Shown piece by piece: positions 10,667-20,021 of a DNA stretch of 64,000 bases. How positions within the stretch are numbered: the first letter of the stretch is position 1; each line of letters begins with the position of its first letter. The notes beneath the pieces were generated by a model that worked only from the letters and a program-made list of their open reading frames with translations, was not told the origin of the DNA and searched no databases. This DNA comes from Williamsia muralis (GTDB lineage Bacteria > Actinomycetota > Actinomycetes > Mycobacteriales > Mycobacteriaceae): positions 62,001 through 126,000 of the forward strand of contig NZ_PEBD01000002.1 of assembly GCF_002735905.1 (NCBI RefSeq). The letters are read 5' to 3'. The position numbers and the translations under genes were made by a program.

Positions 10667-12039
10667 CCACTCCCGTACCCAGCGACGAACAGCTCGCCGT
10701 TGATCTCCGGAGCTGGCTGCCGAGTCAGCGCTGGTTTTCCGGCAAGGACCGAACGATCGCCGAGGTTCGGGTGGTGTTGCGCGTTCCACTCCTCGACGAG
10801 GAGGGGTTCGCCGCCGAACACGTACTGGTCGAAGTAGATTTCGATGCGGGTCCGCAGCAGCGTTATCAGATCCCGCTCGGGTTCCGGACACATTTGTCCG
10901 ACCCACTGCTGACCTGGTCACTGCCCGAACCACCGTCGGAAGTCGCTGCGGGATACGACGGACTGCACGACCCGGAGATCCTCGGCCGGTACCTCACCGC
11001 GCTGGCCGGTCAGGAAGACCTCGGCCCGCTGGCGTTCCGGACGCTGCCCGACGTCACCATCGACCTCGCCGATACGGGCCGAAGTCTGGGTGTGGAACAG
11101 TCGAATACGTCGGTGGTGTACGGAGAGTCGCTGCTGTTCAAAGCTTTTCGTCAGGTCGAAGTCGGCATCAATCCTGATGTGGAACTCCATCGGGCGCTCA
11201 GCGAGGTGGGGTGTGAGCACGTCGCCGCTCTGCGTGGCTGGGTCGAGACCGAGATTGACGGTGAGACCACGACGTTGGGCATGGCTCAAGAATTCGTCGA
11301 GAACGCCGCCGACGGCTGGAGCATGGCGTTGGTCAGTGTGCGAGATCTCTTCGCCGAAGCCGATCTGCACGCAGCAGAACTCGGCAGCGACTTCGCGGGC
11401 GACGCAGAACGTCTCGGTGCCGCGGTCGCTCACGTACATGCCGACCTCGCAGCAGGCCTCGGCACGGAAGAGCGCCAGGCTTCCGACCTCGCGATCGATG
11501 AGATGCGCGCTCGGCTCGATGCGGCCGCCGAAGCCATCCCTGACATCGCCGAGTACCGCGATGGCGTGCTCCGCGTGTACGACGAGGCCGCACAGGCCGG
11601 CCCGACCATGATCCAGCGGGTGCACGGTGACCTCCATCTCGGCCAGGTCCTGCGGACGCCCTGGAAATGGCTGCTCATCGACTTCGAGGGCGAGCCGGTG
11701 AAGTCGGTTGCGGATCGTCGTAAACCCGACAGCCCGCTACGAGATGTTGCGGGAATGCTGCGGTCGTTCGACTACGCCGGACACCATCTGCTGGGGGAGA
11801 AGTCGCCCAATCGAACCCACCAGCGCGAGTTCCGTGCCAGTGAGTGGGTCGAACGGAACTCGTCGGCATTCTGTGACGGCTACGCAGCGGTCACCGGGAC
11901 AGATCCGCGCGCATCGTCAGCGCTGTTGCGGGCGTACGAACTGGACAAGGCCGTGTACGAAGCGGTGTACGAGGCGCGACACCGGCCGTCGTGGCTGCCG
12001 TTGCCACTGAGTGCGATCGCCAGGCTCGTCGCGCACTGA
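10663..12039 (+). CDS. mak: Maltokinase
   Basis: A 458-residue kinase that uses ATP to phosphorylate maltose to maltose-1-phosphate, the donor precursor for GlgE. The fold is of the aminoglycoside-phosphotransferase type: the catalytic loop is [11 protein letters not shown], followed by the metal-binding LIDFEGEP, and the N-lobe begins [14 protein letters not shown] as in mycobacterial Mak/Pep2. The start codon overlaps the treS stop, so synthesis is coupled to TreS. The size agrees with the roughly 455-residue mycobacterial enzyme. Confidence 0.93.
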
Positions 12040-12062
12040 CCTGCGTGCGCGACGGCCACCAC

Positions 12063-12596
12063 TCAAGCTCTGGGTAGTAGGTGGAACTCTTCGCGGCTGT
12101 CACCGTTCCACCGTCGCAACCCGGCTACGGTGGCGGTGAAGGTATCGGGCGAATTGTTGAGCGCCGCAGCGACCTCGGCGATGTGCCCAGGCTCGAGCCG
12201 TCGCGCGAGCGTCACGTGTGGGGTCCAACTCCCCGGCGTCACATGCTGCAGAGGTTCACCCGTCATGTGCAAGGCGGCCGTGCGATAGACGGCCGCATGC
12301 AGGTGCAACAACGGCAGTGACGGCACCACGAGACGCGCCGCAGTGGCGCGTCGCCCCCTGAAGATCAGCAGGGCGCCGATGTTTACGGACATCCCCACCA
12401 CGTCCGTCATCGCCACGAGGGTCGAGTCGATGGCGGGGTCGATCGCGTCCGCGGCGACAAGGGTGACGTGAGGCCGATTGGACGTCGACCGGATGTTGCC
12501 CTGACTGGGGAGACCTGCTTCGGTCAGCGCGGCCCACTGTTCACCGATGACGGTGTCGGTGTTCTCGTCGAAGATCAGCTCTATCGAATGCGCCAT
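12063..12596 (-). CDS. 2'-5' RNA ligase superfamily (2H phosphoesterase) protein
   Basis: A 177-residue protein with two histidine motifs separated by about 85 residues: RPHVTLVAA near 43 and TPHVTLARR near 128. These are the paired HxTx signature of 2H phosphoesterases (LigT/CPDase-like). Proteins of this superfamily open cyclic phosphodiesters or modify RNA ends, but the physiological substrate of actinobacterial members is unknown. It lies tail to tail with mak and is likely monocistronic. The ATG at 12596 is the only reasonable start. Confidence 0.8.
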   Translation of the reverse strand: MAHSIELIFDENTDTVIGEQWAALTEAGLPSQGNIRSTSNRPHVTLVAADAIDPAIDSTLVAMTDVVGMSVNIGALLIFRGRRATAARLVVPSLPLLHLHAAVYRTAALHMTGEPLQHVTPGSWTPHVTLARRLEPGHIAEVAAALNNSPDTFTATVAGLRRWNGDSREEFHLLPRA

Positions 12597-12675
12597 CAGC
12601 GCTCACCTCGTCCGGTTTGTGTCGAAAAGCTGAGCGGCGCAGCAGGAACGGCCCGACGGTTGGATTGGCGCCGCG

Positions 12676-14970
12676 TCATTGTTGCCTCGACCACGCGTGA
12701 TGGTCGTGGACGACAACAGGTGCACGGTCGCCGTCGTATCTCTCGATCTCGACCCTCACCAATTGTCCGGTCGAGCCCTGCGCGAGCCGTGAGGTGCCCA
12801 CGTCAGGAGCGAGCACGTTCGGATTGCCGTGCACACAGTCGGCGACGTTCGGTGCGCTGTAGTCGTACCAGGCTCCCGTAGAAATCTGTGCGACATGCCG
12901 CGCAACGTGCTCATCGAGCACCGCTCCGGCCAGCATCTGCGCAGTCTCGCTGCGGACCAGCACAACATCGCCTTCGTTGATCGAGCGCGCTGCGGCATCG
13001 TCGGGGTGGAGGCGAATCGGTTCTCGCCCCTGCACTTTCGAGGCCGCGCTGTACGCGCCGTGGTCGAGCTGGCTGTGCAACCTCGTCTTTGGGTTGTTGG
13101 CGATAAGGCACAGTGGGTAGGTACCCGAGCCGAGCCCGGCCACCTCTGGCGGCGCAAGCCACGCCGGATGCGCCGGACAGTCGTCGTACCCGAAACCGTC
13201 GATTGTGTCCGAAACAATCTCGATCAGGCCGCTCGGGGTCGCCAACGGGTGGGCGATGGGGTCGTTGCGGAAGTCCTGGTACATCACGTGATCTGCCATC
13301 GCGCCGTGAAGATCGAGCCGCCCCTTTTCCCAGAACTGCGCGAAGTCTTCTCGGGGCCGGTACGGGTCGGGAGTCACCGCACGCCACTGCTCGTACATCT
13401 TCTCCAGCCAGGCGAGTTCGTCCAGGTTCTCGGTGAACTCTTCGTGGATTCCGAGTCGTTTGCTCAGGTGCGAGAATACGTCGTAGTCGTTCATCGACTC
13501 ACCGACGGGAGAGGTGATCTGTCGCATGGCAACCATCGCCTCGTCGAAACGTCCGCAGCCGATGTCGTTGCGTTCGAGTGTGGTGGTCACCGGGAACACG
13601 ATGTCGGCGTGGCGTGCGGTCGCCGTCCAGAACGGTTCGTGCACGATGACGGTCTCGGGTCGCCCGAACGCGTGTCGGAGGCGCCCGAGATCTTGGTGAT
13701 GGTGGAAGGGGTTGCCGCCGGCCCAATAGATCAGGCGGGTGTCCGGGTAGTTCATGGTCGTGCCGTTGAATTCGTAGCTCTCACCGGGGTGCAACAGCAT
13801 GTCTGCGATGCGGGCGACCGGGATGAACTCACGCACCGGGTTGTAGCCCTGACGAAACGTGGGCAGGTCGTACGGGAGTTTGGCGGCGCCCATCCCTCCC
13901 GTCGAGCCGTAACCGTGCCCGAAACCCCCACCGGGCAGCCCGATCTGACCGAGGAACGCGGCCAGTGCGATGGAGGCCCACAGGGGCTGTTCGCCGAATG
14001 ATGCCCGCTGCAGCGACCACGACGTGGTCACCATGGTCCTCGACGACGCCATCCGTCGTGCCAGTGCCGTGATGGTCCCGGCGTCAATACCGCAGATCTG
14101 CGCTGCCCAGCGTGCGTGTTTGACCACGCCGTCCGACCGACCGCAGAGGTAGTCGACGAATCGGTTGGTACCCGCGCAATGGTCGTCGAGAAACTCTTTG
14201 TCCCACAGCTTCTCGTCGAGAAGCACCCAGCACAGCGCCAGCATCAGGGCGGTGTCGCTCGCCGGGGTGATGGGTATCCACCGGTCCCGCGGTTGTAATT
14301 CGAAGTCGTCCGCCAGGGGGCTGATCAAGACGAACTCGGCACCGTTGTCACGGGCGACGTCGATGGCACCTCGGACGATGTGTTTGCTGACCCCTCCGGC
14401 GTTGATCTGGAAGTTCTTGGCGGGGAACCCGCCGAAACACACGAACAACTCGGTGTGTTCACTCATCACCTGCCAGGTGGTCGGCTCGTACAGCGGCTCC
14501 AGGCCGCCGACCACATGGGGGAGCAACGTCTCTGACGCTCCGTGGCTGTACGTGTGCCGTGACCGGGTATATCCGCCGAGGCAGTTGAGGAATCGATGCA
14601 GTTGGCTCTGTGCATGGTGGAAGCGGCCCGCGCTGGCCCAGCCGTACGAGCCACCGAAGATCGCGGTGTTGCCGAATGTGGAACGCACACGCTCCAATTC
14701 GCGCGCGGCCAGGTCGAGCGCGTGGTCCCAGGTCACCTCCACGAACTCGTCGTCGCCCCGTGCGCCTGCACCCGGTCCGTCGTCCAGCCATCCGCGGCGG
14801 ACGTAGGGATGCAGAATGCGTGCACGGGTATCGAGTGATGCCGGGATGTTGCCGAGCAGGGCCGAAGGGTCGGGATCGTCGGCGTCCGGGATGACACGCA
14901 GTCCGTCGGATTCGACGGATGCAGTGAACAAACCCCAGTGAGAGCTGTTGCCCAGTGCTTCGTTCGGCAT
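12676..14970 (-). CDS. Molybdopterin-dependent oxidoreductase, biotin sulfoxide reductase (BisC) family
   Basis: A protein of about 764 residues binding bis-MGD molybdenum cofactor. It has no N-terminal [4Fe-4S] cysteine motif and no Tat signal, so it is a cytoplasmic member of the DMSO/TMAO/biotin sulfoxide reductase branch. The TYSHGASETLLPHVVG segment corresponds to YSTGAA in DMSO reductase, making Ser142 the probable Mo ligand. Cofactor-binding stretches include LIYWAGGNPFHHHQDLGRL and FPVTTTLERNDIG. The open frame runs further upstream to 15327, but that overlaps a real divergent gene; the ATG at 14970 begins MPNEALGNSSHWGLFTASV, the normal N-terminus. Likely substrates are biotin sulfoxide or free methionine sulfoxide; the sequence does not say which. 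Confidence 0.88.
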   Translation of the reverse strand: MPNEALGNSSHWGLFTASVESDGLRVIPDADDPDPSALLGNIPASLDTRARILHPYVRRGWLDDGPGAGARGDDEFVEVTWDHALDLAARELERVRSTFGNTAIFGGSYGWASAGRFHHAQSQLHRFLNCLGGYTRSRHTYSHGASETLLPHVVGGLEPLYEPTTWQVMSEHTELFVCFGGFPAKNFQINAGGVSKHIVRGAIDVARDNGAEFVLISPLADDFELQPRDRWIPITPASDTALMLALCWVLLDEKLWDKEFLDDHCAGTNRFVDYLCGRSDGVVKHARWAAQICGIDAGTITALARRMASSRTMVTTSWSLQRASFGEQPLWASIALAAFLGQIGLPGGGFGHGYGSTGGMGAAKLPYDLPTFRQGYNPVREFIPVARIADMLLHPGESYEFNGTTMNYPDTRLIYWAGGNPFHHHQDLGRLRHAFGRPETVIVHEPFWTATARHADIVFPVTTTLERNDIGCGRFDEAMVAMRQITSPVGESMNDYDVFSHLSKRLGIHEEFTENLDELAWLEKMYEQWRAVTPDPYRPREDFAQFWEKGRLDLHGAMADHVMYQDFRNDPIAHPLATPSGLIEIVSDTIDGFGYDDCPAHPAWLAPPEVAGLGSGTYPLCLIANNPKTRLHSQLDHGAYSAASKVQGREPIRLHPDDAAARSINEGDVVLVRSETAQMLAGAVLDEHVARHVAQISTGAWYDYSAPNVADCVHGNPNVLAPDVGTSRLAQGSTGQLVRVEIERYDGDRAPVVVHDHHAWSRQQ

Positions 14971-15013
14971 GTGGCCAAGTGTCGCAGCAGTCCGGTCTGG
15001 AAGCATCGGTGCC

Positions 15014-16078
15014 ATGACACACCCGTATCGGATCGGTCTGATCGACGGCGACGGAATCGGGCCGGAAGTTGTGCCCACAGCGGCCCGGATCGTGGAAGCG
15101 GCGGTCGGTGCCGCCGGTCGCGCAGTCGAGTGGGTACCGCTCGACATCGGATGCGCCGCCATCGAGTCGTACGGGGATGCGATCCCGCAGAAAACGTTGG
15201 CTGCCCTGGACGAATTGGAGATGTGGATACTCGGGCCGCACGATTCGGCGGGGTATCCGCCGGAGCACCGCACCGGCTTGACCCCGGGTGCGCTCATCCG
15301 CAAACGCTTCGATCTGTTCGCCAACATCCGTCCGGCAAAGGCCTATTCGGGCATACCGGCGGTGAACCCGCGGATGGATCTGATCATCGTGCGCGAAAAC
15401 AGCGAAGGGCTGTACGCAGACCGAAACATGGCGCGGGGCACGGGGGAGTTCATGCCGACACCGGATGTGGCGTTGGCGGTCGGGGTGGTCACCCGAGAGG
15501 CGTCGACACGAATTGCGGTGTCCGCGTTCGAGCTCGCGATGACCCGTCGAAAACGGGTGACCATCGTGCACAAGGCGAATGTGCTGACGATGACAACCGG
15601 ATTGTTCCGGGACGTGTGCCGCGACGTCGGCAGGCAGTACCCGGAGGTCGAGGTCGATGAGCAACATGTCGATGCCATGGCGGCGCACCTCGTCCGTCGA
15701 GGACACGAGTTCGATGTGGTGGTCACCGAGAACCTCTTCGGCGACATCCTGTCCGACCTCGCCGCGGAGCTGGCCGGTTCACTCGGTACCGCCGCGTCGG
15801 TGAACAGCTCGGCCGACAAGGCGATGGCGCAGGCCGCGCACGGGGCTGCCCCCGACATCGCCGGGCGAGGCCTGGCCAACCCGGTGGGCATCATCGGCTC
15901 GGCGGCGCTGCTGCTGGACTGGCAGGCCGCGCGAACCGGGGACGGCGCAGCGGCCGTCGCGGCAGACGCGATTCGCGATGCGGTCGAGTCCGTGATCGCC
16001 GGTGGTCTCAGCACTCCCGACCTCGGAGGGGCGGCCACCACCGAGGAGTTCACGGCCGCCGTCCTGGACCGGTTCTAA
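15014..16078 (+). CDS. Isocitrate/isopropylmalate dehydrogenase family protein
   Basis: A 354-residue NAD(P)-dependent beta-decarboxylating dehydrogenase starting MTHPYRIGLIDGDGIGPEV. Family motifs present are the substrate-site RENSEGLYAD, the TIVHKANVL catalytic Lys segment, and VVTENLFGDILSDLAAEL with the metal-binding aspartates. The region that sets substrate choice (RTGLTPGALIRKRFDLFANIRP) lets several substrates be considered: isopropylmalate, tartrate or homoisocitrate. It is not the core leuB by context. It is divergent from the bisC-like gene with only 43 bp between start codons, so shared control is likely. It overlaps the convergent methyltransferase by 4 bp. Confidence 0.85.
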   Translation: MTHPYRIGLIDGDGIGPEVVPTAARIVEAAVGAAGRAVEWVPLDIGCAAIESYGDAIPQKTLAALDELEMWILGPHDSAGYPPEHRTGLTPGALIRKRFDLFANIRPAKAYSGIPAVNPRMDLIIVRENSEGLYADRNMARGTGEFMPTPDVALAVGVVTREASTRIAVSAFELAMTRRKRVTIVHKANVLTMTTGLFRDVCRDVGRQYPEVEVDEQHVDAMAAHLVRRGHEFDVVVTENLFGDILSDLAAELAGSLGTAASVNSSADKAMAQAAHGAAPDIAGRGLANPVGIIGSAALLLDWQAARTGDGAAAVAADAIRDAVESVIAGGLSTPDLGGAATTEEFTAAVLDRF

Positions 16079-16869
16079 GCGGGTTTGGTGCAACAGAAGA
16101 TCGCGGTGCCCGGGAAGTAGTGACCGCGCAGCGGACTCCACTGGCCCCACTCCTGGTCGAAACCCTCGGGCCACTCCGGCTCGATCAGATCGACGAGAAG
16201 CAGTCCGGCGTCGCGGATCTCCCGGATGCGGTCGCCCAGCGTCCGATGGTGCTCGACGTAACTGACGGTGCCATCGCTCTCGGTCTCGACATACGGCGTC
16301 CGGTCGAAGTAGGGGAGCATGACCGTCAGGCCGGCAGGCCCTGGGTCGTCCGGAAAGGCCCACCGCATCGGGTGGTTGACCGAGAACACCCACCGGCCAC
16401 CCGGTTTGAGCACCCGCGCCACCTCCGCCATCACCCCGGCCGAATCGGCCACGAACGGCACGGCGCCGAACGCCGAGCAGACGATGTCGAAGACGTTGTC
16501 GGCAAACGGCAATTGCTCGGCGCCGGCCTGGACGAGCCCCGGCTGTGGACCGCCCGGGGCCATGGCCACCTGCCCGCGCCGCAACATCTCTCGGGAGAGG
16601 TCCAGGCCGATCACCCGCGCGCCCTGCGCGGCAAGCCAACGACTGCACGGTGCAGAACCGCAACCCACCTCGAGAACGACGCGGTCGGCGACCTCCCCGA
16701 GCAGTCGGACGTCCTCTTCGCGTAGCCCTTCGGGACACCACACGAAGTCTCCGTCGGCGCTTTCGGCACCGAGAAAAGCCCCGTGCTCCTCGTGGTAATT
16801 CTCTGCATCGGCGTCCCACCAGCGGCGATTCGCAGATACGCTGGTTCGCGAGTCGATTCTGGTGCGCAT
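16075..16869 (-). CDS. Class I SAM-dependent methyltransferase
   Basis: About 264 residues with a Rossmann SAM-binding domain. Motif I is VVLEVGCGSAPCSRWLA, the acidic motif II region is RVIGLDLSREML, and motif IV is FDIVCSAFGAVPFVADS, followed by EVARVLKPGGRWVFSVNHPM. This is the UbiE/methyltransferase-11 type; the substrate is not predictable. The ATG at 16869 is preferred since the conserved part (NRRWWDADAENYHEEHG) follows at once. The frame is open to GTG 16968, which would add 33 residues of low-complexity character and reduce the rpsA upstream region. It is tail to tail with the dehydrogenase gene. Confidence 0.8.
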   Translation of the reverse strand: MRTRIDSRTSVSANRRWWDADAENYHEEHGAFLGAESADGDFVWCPEGLREEDVRLLGEVADRVVLEVGCGSAPCSRWLAAQGARVIGLDLSREMLRRGQVAMAPGGPQPGLVQAGAEQLPFADNVFDIVCSAFGAVPFVADSAGVMAEVARVLKPGGRWVFSVNHPMRWAFPDDPGPAGLTVMLPYFDRTPYVETESDGTVSYVEHHRTLGDRIREIRDAGLLLVDLIEPEWPEGFDQEWGQWSPLRGHYFPGTAIFCCTKPA

Positions 16870-17037
16870 CAGGGGTTGTGGTTTCGGGGTATTTGCCCAG
16901 CCCAGCGGGCCTGGCGTATCCTCAGACACGCGCGTGCCTGAGCCCGCGTGGTTCTTCATGCCGGTCACTCATCTGTGGCCACTGTTGATCCCGCATTACT
17001 GTCCCTACAACCCAACCTGTCCGGAGCCATCTAACAT

Positions 17038-18525
17038 ATGCCGTCCACGACCATTACCTCACCACAAGTAGCCGTTAACGATATCGGCTCGGCTGAGGAT
17101 TTTCTTGCCGCCATCGATGCCACTATCAAGTACTTCAATGATGGCGACATCGTCGAGGGCACCATCGTCAAGGTTGACCGCGACGAAGTGCTGCTCGACA
17201 TCGGTTACAAGACCGAGGGAGTGATCCCGTCCCGCGAACTGTCCATCAAGCACGACGTCGACCCCAGCGAGGTTGTCAGCGTCGGCGATGAGGTGGAAGC
17301 ACTCGTCCTCACCAAGGAGGACAAAGAGGGTCGGTTGATCCTGTCCAAGAAGCGCGCTCAGTACGAGCGTGCGTGGGGCACCATCGAAGAGCTCAAGGAA
17401 AAGGACGAGGCCGTCAAGGGCACCGTCATCGAGGTCGTCAAGGGCGGCCTGATCCTGGACATCGGTCTGCGCGGATTCCTCCCCGCATCGCTGGTGGAGA
17501 TGCGTCGCGTGCGCGATCTGCAGCCGTACATCGGCAAGGAGATCGAAGCCAAGATCATCGAGCTGGACAAGAACCGGAACAACGTCGTCCTGTCGCGCCG
17601 CGCGTGGCTGGAGCAGACGCAGTCCGAGGTGCGCAGCGAGTTCCTGCACCAGCTCCAGAAGGGCCAGGTCCGCAAGGGCGTCGTGTCCTCGATCGTCAAC
17701 TTCGGCGCATTCGTCGATCTCGGCGGCGTCGACGGCCTGGTGCACGTCTCCGAGCTGTCTTGGAAGCACATCGATCATCCGTCCGAGGTTGTCGCAGTGG
17801 GCGACGAGGTCACCGTCGAGGTTCTCGACGTCGATCTCGACCGCGAGCGGGTCTCGTTGTCGCTCAAGGCAACTCAGGAAGATCCGTGGCGTCAGTTCGC
17901 CCGTACGCATGCCATCGGGCAGATCGTGCCGGGTAAGGTCACCAAGCTGGTTCCGTTCGGTGCGTTCGTGCGCGTCGAAGAGGGCATCGAAGGCCTCGTC
18001 CACATCTCGGAGCTGGCCGAGCGCCACGTCGAGGTGCCGGACCAGGTTGTCGCGGTCGGCGACGACGCGATGGTCAAGGTCATCGACATCGACCTCGAAC
18101 GTCGCCGGATCTCGTTGAGCCTTAAGCAGGCCAACGAGGACTACACCGAAGAGTTCGACCCGTCGAAGTACGGCATGGCCGACAGCTACGACGAGCAGGG
18201 CAACTACATCTTCCCCGAGGGCTTCGACTCCGAGACCAACGAATGGCTCGAAGGTTTCGAGAAGCAGCGGGAAGCGTGGGAGTCGCGCTACGCCGAGGCC
18301 GAGCGTCGTCACAAGATGCACACCGCTCAGATGGAGAAGTTCGCCGCTGCCGCCGAGGCCGCTGCCAACGCTCCGACCGACTACTCGTCGGATTCCGCTG
18401 ACAAGGCCGGTGGTGACGCCGCATCCGCGACGTCCTCGTCGTCGTCGGCGCCGAAGAGTGGTGGATCGCTTGCCAGCGACGAGCAGCTCGCTGCTCTACG
18501 CGAGAAGCTGTCCGGCAACGCCTGA
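17038..18525 (+). CDS. rpsA: 30S ribosomal protein S1
   Basis: A 495-residue RNA-binding ribosomal protein that helps recruit mRNA. Four S1 OB-fold repeats are visible, at roughly 35-105 (VEGTIVKVDRDEVLLDIGYKTEG), 122-190, 207-277 (RKGVVSSIVNFGAFVDLGG) and 292-362 (VPGKVTKLVPFGAFVRVEEG). They are followed by an acidic, then Ala/Ser-rich tail typical of actinobacterial S1, which has fewer repeats than the six-repeat E. coli protein. The ATG at 17038 follows GGAG at 17023-17026. A strong terminator follows the gene, so it is probably monocistronic. Confidence 0.97.
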   Translation: MPSTTITSPQVAVNDIGSAEDFLAAIDATIKYFNDGDIVEGTIVKVDRDEVLLDIGYKTEGVIPSRELSIKHDVDPSEVVSVGDEVEALVLTKEDKEGRLILSKKRAQYERAWGTIEELKEKDEAVKGTVIEVVKGGLILDIGLRGFLPASLVEMRRVRDLQPYIGKEIEAKIIELDKNRNNVVLSRRAWLEQTQSEVRSEFLHQLQKGQVRKGVVSSIVNFGAFVDLGGVDGLVHVSELSWKHIDHPSEVVAVGDEVTVEVLDVDLDRERVSLSLKATQEDPWRQFARTHAIGQIVPGKVTKLVPFGAFVRVEEGIEGLVHISELAERHVEVPDQVVAVGDDAMVKVIDIDLERRRISLSLKQANEDYTEEFDPSKYGMADSYDEQGNYIFPEGFDSETNEWLEGFEKQREAWESRYAEAERRHKMHTAQMEKFAAAAEAAANAPTDYSSDSADKAGGDAASATSSSSSAPKSGGSLASDEQLAALREKLSGNA

Positions 18526-18541
18526 TAGAGCTCTGACAAGA

Positions 18542-18574
18542 ACGCCCCCGGCCTTTCTGGCCGGGGGCGTTTTT
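18542..18574 (+). terminator. Intrinsic terminator of rpsA
   Basis: A perfect 12-bp GC-rich stem (ACGCCCCCGGCC at 18542-18553 with GGCCGGGGGCGT at 18559-18570) encloses a 5-nt TTTCT loop and is followed by TTTT. It begins 16 nt after the rpsA stop and insulates rpsA from the AztD-like gene. Confidence 0.93.
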
Positions 18575-18603
18575 CGTGGTCTGTACATGCACGTATCGCG
18601 TTT

Positions 18604-18624
18604 TGACAATGATTATCATTACCA
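18604..18624 (+). promoter_or_regulatory. Zur/Fur-like operator
   Basis: A 21-bp near-palindrome whose core AATGAT-T-ATCATT (18608-18620) is perfect; the outer arms TGAC and ACCA match at two of four positions. The sequence resembles the classic Fur-family box (GATAATGATAATCATTATC type) used by Fur and Zur. A TTGACA at 18603-18608 overlaps its left edge and could be a -35 element. It sits 15 bp before the start codon of a zinc-binding lipoprotein gene, so zinc-dependent repression by Zur is the most likely reading. Confidence 0.65.
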
Positions 18625-18638
18625 AGGATCATCAAATC

Positions 18639-19871
18639 GTGAAATCTACTCGTGCTCCAAGGATCGTGTCGCTCCTCTCGGCGGTTGGCTTGCTAGCCGC
18701 CTGCGGAAGTGATGGCGGTTCCAGTGATTCGACTTCAACCCAGAGTTCGGCGGCGGCCTCGTCTGCCGTCGAACAACAATCGGCCACACCTCGGTTGGCA
18801 TACACACACGAGACCGGCATCGAGGTCCTCGATGCCGAGTCGCTCGAGCCGGTGGGTGAGGTGGAGACCGAAGGGTTCATTCGCCTCAACCCGGCCGACG
18901 ACGGACGGCACCTGTTCGTTTCGCAGTCGGACGGTTTCACCGTCTTCGACATGGGAACGTGGACGCGCCAGCACGGCGACCACGGCCACTATTACACGGC
19001 CCCGCCGGCGATGACGGACCTGAGGTTCGGCGGCGAAGAGCCGGGCCACGTGGTCCCGCACGATGGCCGGATCACCTTGTTCTCTGACGGCACCGGCGAG
19101 ATCGATGTCGTACCCCCCGCGGAACTGTCCCGCGGCAACGCCGAGTCTGAAAAGCATCAGGTCCCTCCGCATCACGGTGTTGCGGTCGCACGTGAAGACG
19201 GCACCTTGGTGACCACTGTCGGCACCGAGGAGTCGCGTAACGGCATCCAGATCCTGGGGCCGGACAACGCGGTGCTGGCCACCAACGACCAGTGCCCAGG
19301 CGTCCACGGTGAGGCGATGGCCGCCGACGGAACACTTGCTTTCGGATGCCAGGATGGCCTGCTTGTCGTGCGGGGCAACGACATTCGGAAGGTCACCAGC
19401 CCTGATCCCTACGGCCGTATCGGAAATCAGGCCGGGTCGGAATCTTCACCGGTGGTACTGGGTGACTACAAGGTGGACAAAGATGCAGAGCTCGAACGGC
19501 CTACTCGGGTCACCTTGACCAACACCGAGTCAGGTGAGCTGGCATTGGTAGAACTCGGCACCAGCTACAGCTTCCGTTCACTTGGCCGCGGCCCCGACGG
19601 GGAGGCGCTCGTGCTCGGAACCGACGGCGACATCCACGTGATCGACCCGCAGACCGCCGCGGTCACGCGCAAGATCGAAGCAGTGGGGGACTGGACCGAA
19701 CCTGTCGAGTGGCAAGACCCGCGCCCGACACTCTTTGTCATGGATTCGGTGGCCTACGTGACCGATCCGAGTGCCAACAAGCTGGTGGCGGTCGACCTCA
19801 CCAACGGAACCAAGATCGCCGAGACCCAGCTGGACAACACCCCGAATGAGCTGTCGGGTGTCAGTGGCTGA
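18639..19871 (+). CDS. AztD-like zinc-binding lipoprotein (beta-propeller)
   Basis: A 410-residue secreted lipoprotein. A lipobox (VGLLAAC) puts the acylated Cys at residue 22, followed by a Ser/Thr-rich linker to about 50. The rest is a predicted beta-propeller of the zinc metallochaperone AztD type. Histidine clusters HGDHGHYY (about 112-119), EPGHVVPHDG and HQVPPHHG are the likely metal ligands. The GTG at 18639 is chosen because it follows AAGGAT at proper distance and yields a clean signal peptide; the longer frame from 18576 would place the operator inside the coding sequence. AztD normally hands zinc to the AztC-AztAB ABC importer, but no azt transporter genes are adjacent. Confidence 0.8.
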   Translation: MKSTRAPRIVSLLSAVGLLAACGSDGGSSDSTSTQSSAAASSAVEQQSATPRLAYTHETGIEVLDAESLEPVGEVETEGFIRLNPADDGRHLFVSQSDGFTVFDMGTWTRQHGDHGHYYTAPPAMTDLRFGGEEPGHVVPHDGRITLFSDGTGEIDVVPPAELSRGNAESEKHQVPPHHGVAVAREDGTLVTTVGTEESRNGIQILGPDNAVLATNDQCPGVHGEAMAADGTLAFGCQDGLLVVRGNDIRKVTSPDPYGRIGNQAGSESSPVVLGDYKVDKDAELERPTRVTLTNTESGELALVELGTSYSFRSLGRGPDGEALVLGTDGDIHVIDPQTAAVTRKIEAVGDWTEPVEWQDPRPTLFVMDSVAYVTDPSANKLVAVDLTNGTKIAETQLDNTPNELSGVSG

Positions 19872-20021
19872 AACGACGTGACCGCCACCGCTTGATGCTT
19901 CGGCTCCGATACGTGACACGCTCGTCGAACAAGGACCCGACGGACTCGACCACGATCGGCAGGCGCCACAGATCGCAACCCTGCTGCGCATGCGCACTCG
20001 CCGATCTGTGACACTGACCAC

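Noticed and set aside
12829-14001. 390-codon frame antisense to the bisC-like gene
   Set aside because: Shadow frame without domain similarity.
14459-15706. 415-codon minus-strand frame spanning the bisC/dehydrogenase junction
   Set aside because: Overlaps both genes out of frame; codon pattern not coding.
18576-18638. Extended N-terminus for the AztD-like protein (GTG 18576 or ATG 18609)
   Set aside because: It would place the Zur/Fur-type palindrome inside the gene and put 12-21 residues before a canonical lipoprotein signal; GTG 18639 has its own ribosome-binding site.
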